A DNA stretch of 64,000 nt, taken from the NCBI RefSeq assembly GCF_036181745.1, contig NZ_CP108080.1, positions 3,749,501 to 3,813,500 of the forward strand, written 5' to 3'. Shown here in pieces: positions 59,469-64,000 of this stretch. The notes beneath the pieces are model-generated. The model had not been told where the DNA came from. It did not search any database and saw only the letters and a program-made list of their open reading frames with translations. Positions within the stretch are counted from its first letter, which is position 1. Every line of letters starts with the position of its first letter. The DNA comes from Streptomyces sp. NBC_00259 (GTDB lineage: Bacteria > Actinomycetota > Actinomycetes > Streptomycetales > Streptomycetaceae). Made by a program: the position numbers and the translations under genes.

Positions 59469-61655
59469 CTATTTCGCTGCGGTGAGGTCGTAGAGCGTGG
59501 TGCCGTCCACAGTGACCTTCGTGAAGTTCTCTTCGACCCACGTGGAGATCTCGCTGCTGGTGCCACCGCCGGGGCCACCGCCCCGGCCACCGTCCTGGCC
59601 ACCGCTCGCGACGAGGTAGTGGATCTTCCCGGCGGCGACGTACTGCTTGAACCGGGCGAGAGTCGGGGACGGGTCGCTGCCGTTGAAGCCGCCGATCGCC
59701 ATGACCGGCAGCTCGGTGGCGAGCTGGTGACCGGCCGCGTTCTGGGAGCCGACGGCCGCGGCGGCCCAGGTGTAGTCGGAGGCGTTCTGCTTCAGCCTGG
59801 CCGTGACGGCGGAGCTGACGTCCGCGCCGTTGAGGAGGCCGCCCATGCCGGCACCTCCGGCACCACCGGGCCGTTCACCCTGGCCAGGCATCCGGCCCTG
59901 TCCCTGACCCTGACCCATGCCGGGGAGCTGCCCGCCCTGGCCCTGGCCAGGCATCTGACCAGGCATCTGACCAGGCATCCGGCCCTGGCCGACGGTCGTT
60001 CCGGGTGGTGTCATCCGTGTCCCGCCACCGTCACCACCTCGGCCACCGGGACCGCCCGGGCCGCCGCCGGGACCGCCGCGCATCGAGGCGGGCCCCGCCG
60101 TCACGATCGAGCCCTGATGGCCGGTGTCCAGCGTGGACAGCGTGTAGGCCACCGGACCGGCGAGCGATGCCGCGAGACCGAGACCCGCCGCCGCCAGCGA
60201 CAGCCGCCGCCCGAGCCGCCCCGCGAACAGCATCGCCGCCGCGGCCACCAGCCCGCCGGCGAGCACCGTCGTACGCAGCCACGGCACGAAGTCCTCGGTA
60301 CGGCCCAGCAGTTCGTACGCCCAGACCACCGTCACCGCCGCCGTACCGGCCAGTGCGGCGCGCGCCGCGAACTGCGCGCGCTCCTCCCACAGCACGGTGG
60401 TGCCCATCCCGACGAGTGCCGCGACGTACGGAGCCAGCGCGACCGTGTAGTACTCGTGGAAGATCCCGGCCATGAAGCTGAAGACCGCGAGGGTCGTCAG
60501 CAGCGAACCGCCCCAGACGAGGAACGCGGCCCTCGCGGTGTCGGTCCTCCCGCTGCGCCAGGTCACGACGAGGCCCGCGACCAGCAGGATCAGCGCGGCC
60601 GGCAGCAGCCACGAGATCTGGCCGCCGATGCTGTCGTTGAACATCCGCCCGATGCCGGTCTCGCCCCATCCGCCGCCCTGACGGCCACCACCCCCGCCGC
60701 CGCCTCCCACGCTCCCGGTCTCGTTGCCGTTGATGCGGCCGAGACCGTTGTAGCCGAAGGTCAGCTCGAGGAAGCTGTTGTTCTGCGAGCCGCCGATGTA
60801 CGGGCGCGAGGACGCGGGCCACAGTTCGACGATCGCGACCCACCAACCGCCGGACACGACCAACGCCACTCCCGCGAGGGCGAGTTGTCCGAGCCGGCGC
60901 CGCAGGGTCGTGGGGGCGCACACCGCGTACACGAGCGCGAGCGGCGGCAGGATCAGAAACGCCTGCAGGGTCTTGGTGAGAAACGCGAACCCGACCGCGA
61001 CGCCCGCCCACACGAGCCACTTCGTCCGCGCGTCTTCGAGGGCGCGGAGCACAGAGTGGACGGTGACGGTCATCAGCAGCGCGAGCAGCGCGTCCGGATT
61101 GTTGAACCGGAACATCAGCGCGGCGACCGGGGTGAGTGCCAGCACCGCACCCGCGATCAGTCCGGCGGCCGCGCTGAAGCGCCTGCGCACGGCCGCGTAC
61201 ACGACGCCGACCGCCGCCACGCCCATCAGGACCTCGGGCAGCAGGATCTGCCACGAGCCGAGTCCGAACAGCCGCACCGACAGCGCCATCGGCCAGAGCG
61301 CGGCGGGCGGCTTGTCGACGGTGATGGAGTTCGCGGCGTCGGACGAGCCGAAGAAGAAGGCCTTCCAGCTCTCGCTGCCGGCTTGAACGGCAGCGGAGTA
61401 GAAGGAGTTGGCGTAGCCGGAGGCGCTGAGGTTGTACAGGTACAGCACCGCGGTGAGCAGGAGCAGCGCGAGCAGGGCGGGGCGCGCCCAGACGGGGTCC
61501 TCGGCCCGGCCCCGCCACAGACGGGCGGCCGCCCCGCGCGGCGGGACGCCGGTGGTGCCGGGCGCCGCCCCGGAAGCGGGCAGCTCTCCGTCGTTCCGCA
61601 GCCCTCTGTCGTTCCGCAGCTCTCCGTCGTGCTGGTCGTGCGGTGTCGTCGTCAT
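59469..61655 (-). CDS. GT39/ArnT-like mannosyltransferase-type membrane glycosyltransferase
   Basis: A 728-residue multi-span protein. About 12 membrane helices fill residues 60-500; the early loop SAAVQAGSESWKAFFFGSSDAANSITVDKPPAALWPMAL contains the family's SxxxDKPP motif near the conserved acidic residue used by the PMT/ArnT superfamily. Next come a G-rich GSVGGGGGGGGRQGGG loop, then a Gly/Pro/Gln/Met-rich low-complexity section (GQMPGQMPGQGQGGQLPG). A C-terminal extracytoplasmic domain (YTWAAAAVGSQNAAGHQLATELPVMAIGGFNGSDPSPTL to YDLTAAK) follows. It overlaps the GT2 gene by 4 bp (ATGA), consistent with use of polyprenyl-linked sugars made by that enzyme. Confidence 0.92.
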   Translation of the reverse strand: MTTTPHDQHDGELRNDRGLRNDGELPASGAAPGTTGVPPRGAAARLWRGRAEDPVWARPALLALLLLTAVLYLYNLSASGYANSFYSAAVQAGSESWKAFFFGSSDAANSITVDKPPAALWPMALSVRLFGLGSWQILLPEVLMGVAAVGVVYAAVRRRFSAAAGLIAGAVLALTPVAALMFRFNNPDALLALLMTVTVHSVLRALEDARTKWLVWAGVAVGFAFLTKTLQAFLILPPLALVYAVCAPTTLRRRLGQLALAGVALVVSGGWWVAIVELWPASSRPYIGGSQNNSFLELTFGYNGLGRINGNETGSVGGGGGGGGRQGGGWGETGIGRMFNDSIGGQISWLLPAALILLVAGLVVTWRSGRTDTARAAFLVWGGSLLTTLAVFSFMAGIFHEYYTVALAPYVAALVGMGTTVLWEERAQFAARAALAGTAAVTVVWAYELLGRTEDFVPWLRTTVLAGGLVAAAAMLFAGRLGRRLSLAAAGLGLAASLAGPVAYTLSTLDTGHQGSIVTAGPASMRGGPGGGPGGPGGRGGDGGGTRMTPPGTTVGQGRMPGQMPGQMPGQGQGGQLPGMGQGQGQGRMPGQGERPGGAGGAGMGGLLNGADVSSAVTARLKQNASDYTWAAAAVGSQNAAGHQLATELPVMAIGGFNGSDPSPTLARFKQYVAAGKIHYLVASGGQDGGRGGGPGGGTSSEISTWVEENFTKVTVDGTTLYDLTAAK

Positions 61656-62998
61656 CGTCGGGTCCCCGTGGTCGAAGTGTTGGTGCCGTCGCCGTACGCA
61701 GGGCCTGCGGCCGGCGCGGCCGAAGCGGCCGGGCCGTGCGGCGCCGTGAGGGTGTCGCCGCGGCGGTCCGGGAAGACCCACGCGCGGAAGAGCAGGAAGC
61801 GGAGCACCGTCGCGGCGAGGTTGGCGACGATCAGGACCGCCAGCTCCGTGCCGTGGGACGGGCCGCCGGCCGCCGCGTCGAGTGCGGCCAGCGAACCGCT
61901 CGTCAGGGCGAGGCCGATCGCGAAGACCACCAGCCCCTGGGCCTGGTGGCGCATCACGCGCTCACGGCCGCGCACGCCGAACGTGAGCCGCCGGTTCGCC
62001 GCCGTGTTGGCGACGGCCGAGACCAGAAGCGCGGCCGCGTTCGCCGGCTGCGGACCGGCGCCGGTGCGGAAGAGGGAGTACAGCAGCAGATAGAAGAGCG
62101 TCGAGAGCGCGCCGACGACGCAGAAGCCGACCAACTGCCTGGTCAGCCCGCCCGGCACACCGCTGAGGCCCCGGTCCCTCGGGTCGTCGCCGAACGGCCG
62201 GGCGAGCCGGTCCAGCGGCAGCGCGCCGACGGCCAGCGCACACCCCACCCGCCAGACGCCCTTCAGGTCGTCGACGGCCGTCCGCACGAGGTGCACGGTG
62301 GAGTCGGGGTCGTCGACCCAGTCCACCGGGACCTCGTGGATCCGCAGCCCGGCCCGCTCGGCCAGCACCAGCAGCTCGGTGTCGAAGAACCAGCCGGTGT
62401 CCTCGACCATCGGCAGCAGCCGCTCGGCCACATCACGCCGTATCGCCTTGAACCCGCACTGGGCGTCGGAGAACCGCGCGGCGAGCGAGCCCCGCAGGAT
62501 CAGGTTGTACGTACGCGAGATGAACTCCCGCTTCGCGCCCCGCACCACCCGCGACGACCGCGCGAGCCGCGAGCCGATCGCGAGGTCCGAGTGCCCGGAG
62601 ATCAGCGGGGCGACCAGCGGCAGCAGCGCGTTGAGGTCGGTGGACAGGTCGACGTCCATGTACGCGAGGACGGGCGCGTCGGACGCCGCCCACACGGCCC
62701 GCAGCGCACGGCCGCGCCCCTTCTGCTCCAGCCGGTACGCCCGTACCCCGGGGAGCGACGCCTCCAGCGCGGCCGCCACCTGGGGCGTACGGTCGGTGGA
62801 CGCGTTGTCCGCGACGGTGATCCGGAAGCCGTACGGGAAGGTGCGTGCGAGGTGGCTGTGGAGCCGCATGACGCACGGCTCCAGGTCCTTCTCCTCGTTG
62901 TAGACGGGAATGACCACGTCGAGTACGGGCGTGCCCCCCGGCCGCACGGGCAGATGCTCCCGCGCCGGCAAGGTGCCCGGTGCAATGTCGGTTCGCAT
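61652..62998 (-). CDS. GT2 family glycosyltransferase with GtrA-like C-terminus
   Basis: A 448-residue protein. Residues about 25-250 form a DPM1-like GT2 domain: LDVVIPVYNEEKDLEPCV, ITVADNASTDRTPQVAAAL, a QKGRGRALRAVW segment and the DxD region LAYMDVDLSTDLNAL, then ARFSDAQCGFKAIRRDVAERLLP. The last 150 residues contain four membrane helices of the GtrA type (LVGFCVVGALSTLFYLLLYSLF; NTAANRRLTFGVRGRE). The combination would make and flip polyprenyl-phosphate sugars for the downstream GT39 protein. ATG 62998. Confidence 0.93.
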   Translation of the reverse strand: MRTDIAPGTLPAREHLPVRPGGTPVLDVVIPVYNEEKDLEPCVMRLHSHLARTFPYGFRITVADNASTDRTPQVAAALEASLPGVRAYRLEQKGRGRALRAVWAASDAPVLAYMDVDLSTDLNALLPLVAPLISGHSDLAIGSRLARSSRVVRGAKREFISRTYNLILRGSLAARFSDAQCGFKAIRRDVAERLLPMVEDTGWFFDTELLVLAERAGLRIHEVPVDWVDDPDSTVHLVRTAVDDLKGVWRVGCALAVGALPLDRLARPFGDDPRDRGLSGVPGGLTRQLVGFCVVGALSTLFYLLLYSLFRTGAGPQPANAAALLVSAVANTAANRRLTFGVRGRERVMRHQAQGLVVFAIGLALTSGSLAALDAAAGGPSHGTELAVLIVANLAATVLRFLLFRAWVFPDRRGDTLTAPHGPAASAAPAAGPAYGDGTNTSTTGTRR

Positions 62999-63024
62999 GG
63001 CCCTGACTCTCGCCAGAGCCGCTG

Positions 63025-64000
63025 TCAAGGCAGTGTGGTGAGCCTGTGCGCCGACTGTGAGTCGTGTGCCGGGTCCGAATCGACTGCCGGCCGTGGGTCG
63101 TGCGCCGACCGTGGGTCGTGTGCCGGCTGTGAGTCGTGCCTCGGGTGGGCCAGAGGCAGCCGTACGGAGAAGACCGTGCGTCCCGGGGCGCTCTCGACGC
63201 CCACCGTCCCGCCGTGCGCGGCGACGACCGCCTGCACGATCGCGAGCCCGAGTCCGGTGCTCCCGGCGTGCCGTGAGCGTGAGGCGTCGCCTCGCGCGAA
63301 GCGTTCGAAGACACGCGGGAGCAGCGCCGCCGGGATGCCGGGCCCGTCGTCGCGGATCTCGATCGTGACGGCACCGCGCCGGTCGAGCGGCCGGACGCAC
63401 GCGGTCACCGTGGTCCCGGGCGGCGTGTGCGTACGGGCGTTGGCCAGCAGATTGACCAGGACCTGCTGGAGCCGCGCAGGGTCGGCCCGTACCGTCGCGG
63501 GCTCGTCCGGCAGTTCCAGGCGCCAGGCGTGGTCAGGCCCCGCGGCCCGGGCGTCGCTCACGGCGTCCACGACCCGGGGGGACAGATCGGTGCTCTCGTA
63601 CGACAGCGGCCGCCCGGCGTCGAGCCGGGCCAGCAGCAGCAGATCCTCCACCAGCCCCGTCATCCGGGTCGCCTCCGCCTCGATCCGGCCGAGTGCGTGC
63701 CGGGTGTCGGGGCCGGTCCGCTCCCGGCCGCGGCGCGTCAGCTCGGCGTAGCCGCGGATGGAGGCCAGTGGTGTACGCAGCTCATGGCTGGCGTCGGCGA
63801 CGAACTGCCGTACCCGTGTCTCGCTCTCCTGGCGCGCGTCCAGAGCGGAGTGAACGTGGTCGAGCATCCGGTTGAGCGCCGCGCCGACCTGCCCGACCTC
63901 GTTGCGCGGATCCGCCTCCGCGTCCGGTACGCGCTCGTGCAGCGCCACCTCACCGCTGTGCAGGGGGAGTTCGGAGACCCGGGTGGCGGTCGCGGCGACG
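63025..64000 (-). CDS. Sensor histidine kinase (partial, runs off window)
   Basis: The C-terminal 325 residues of an HK; the reading frame stays open to the window edge. Order: HAMP end (VAATATRVSELPLHSGEVALHERVP), dimerisation/phosphoacceptor helix RQFVADASHELRTPLASIRGYAE with the phosphorylated His, then N box LQQVLVNLLANARTHTPPG, G1 IRDDGPGIP, F box VFERFARGD and G2 STGLGLAIVQAVVAAHGG. A His/Asp-rich repetitive tail (repeated SAHDPR/PAHDSQ units) forms the C-terminus. Its response regulator should lie beyond 64000. It is 26 bp upstream of the GT2 gene, so the glycosyltransferases may be in the same transcript. Confidence 0.93.
   Translation of the reverse strand, partial: VAATATRVSELPLHSGEVALHERVPDAEADPRNEVGQVGAALNRMLDHVHSALDARQESETRVRQFVADASHELRTPLASIRGYAELTRRGRERTGPDTRHALGRIEAEATRMTGLVEDLLLLARLDAGRPLSYESTDLSPRVVDAVSDARAAGPDHAWRLELPDEPATVRADPARLQQVLVNLLANARTHTPPGTTVTACVRPLDRRGAVTIEIRDDGPGIPAALLPRVFERFARGDASRSRHAGSTGLGLAIVQAVVAAHGGTVGVESAPGRTVFSVRLPLAHPRHDSQPAHDPRSAHDPRPAVDSDPAHDSQSAHRLTTLP

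Noticed and set aside
61643..63751. 702-residue plus-strand frame opposite the glycosyltransferase and kinase genes
   Set aside because: It spans three genuine minus-strand genes and has no recognisable features.

Overview
The window is chromosomal DNA from a high-GC Gram-positive mycelial actinomycete, almost certainly a Streptomyces. The support is the third-position G/C bias of nearly every gene, frequent GTG starts, a small SRP RNA beside dnaX, the sporulation sigma factor pair sigF-sigN, many Streptomyces-type secreted proteins, and a Streptomyces-type integrative conjugative element. No species name can be read from the sequence.

Layout. 1-6.3 kb is core chromosome on the minus strand: a degenerate M48-like membrane protein, purD, dnaX, the SRP RNA, then tRNA-Ser(GGA) on plus. 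6.25-25.37 kb is an actinomycete integrative and conjugative element (AICE) of about 19.0 kb inserted at that tRNA and bounded by two identical 116-bp direct repeats. Its backbone (int, xis, RepSA-like initiator, small zinc-finger proteins, SpdD, SpdB, TraB-type FtsK translocase, SCO3933-family protein) reads leftward from a promoter region carrying two copies of a perfect palindrome. A divergent HTH-TPR regulator and a GntR-Nudix fusion protein (apparently the pSAM2 KorSA and Pif functions in one polypeptide) close the backbone. The cargo (16.5-25.0 kb) is a compact defence island: a protein joining a phosphorothioate-DNA-binding SBD domain to an HNH nuclease, a two-gene DUF262 + HEPN operon, a stand-alone DGQHR/ParB-like protein, a type II restriction endonuclease overlapping its m5C methyltransferase, a Vsr endonuclease and an AbrB-like protein. 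From 25.4 to about 27.8 kb lie scars of an older element at the same site: a frameshifted integrase fragment, a third broken att copy, and two probable passenger genes.

27.8-50.4 kb is accessory-to-core chromosome: a wHTH/membrane-protein operon with a double inverted operator, small DUF-type genes, an AlkD-like protein, a UvrA2-type ABC protein, a VOC protein, a GPP34 protein, a DUF6777-like surface protein with a strongly repetitive charged tail, a CAP-domain protein, a YCII/DGPF-ECF42 sigma pair, a secreted beta-propeller, a methyltransferase, an HhH-GPD protein, a secreted M28 aminopeptidase, a HerA/DUF853 ATPase, a LytR_C protein, upp, the tadA locus, tRNA-Ser(CGA) and a small secreted peptide. 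50.7-64 kb holds the sigF-sigN pair behind a 13-bp tandem repeat, a MarR-DHA2 exporter operon whose transporter carries three C-terminal carboxypeptidase-regulatory-like domains, a YceI protein fused to the same domain, a PPOX/F420 protein, a TetR regulator, and an overlapping operon of GT2-GtrA and GT39 glycosyltransferases following a histidine kinase cut by the window edge.

The best candidate for something new is the AICE cargo, in particular the DUF262-HEPN operon. It sits between an SBD-HNH type IV nuclease and a decayed duplicate of that nuclease's 3' end, and next to a DGQHR protein. The fused GntR-Nudix immunity regulator is also notable. All functional statements are read from motifs and context; no searches were run.
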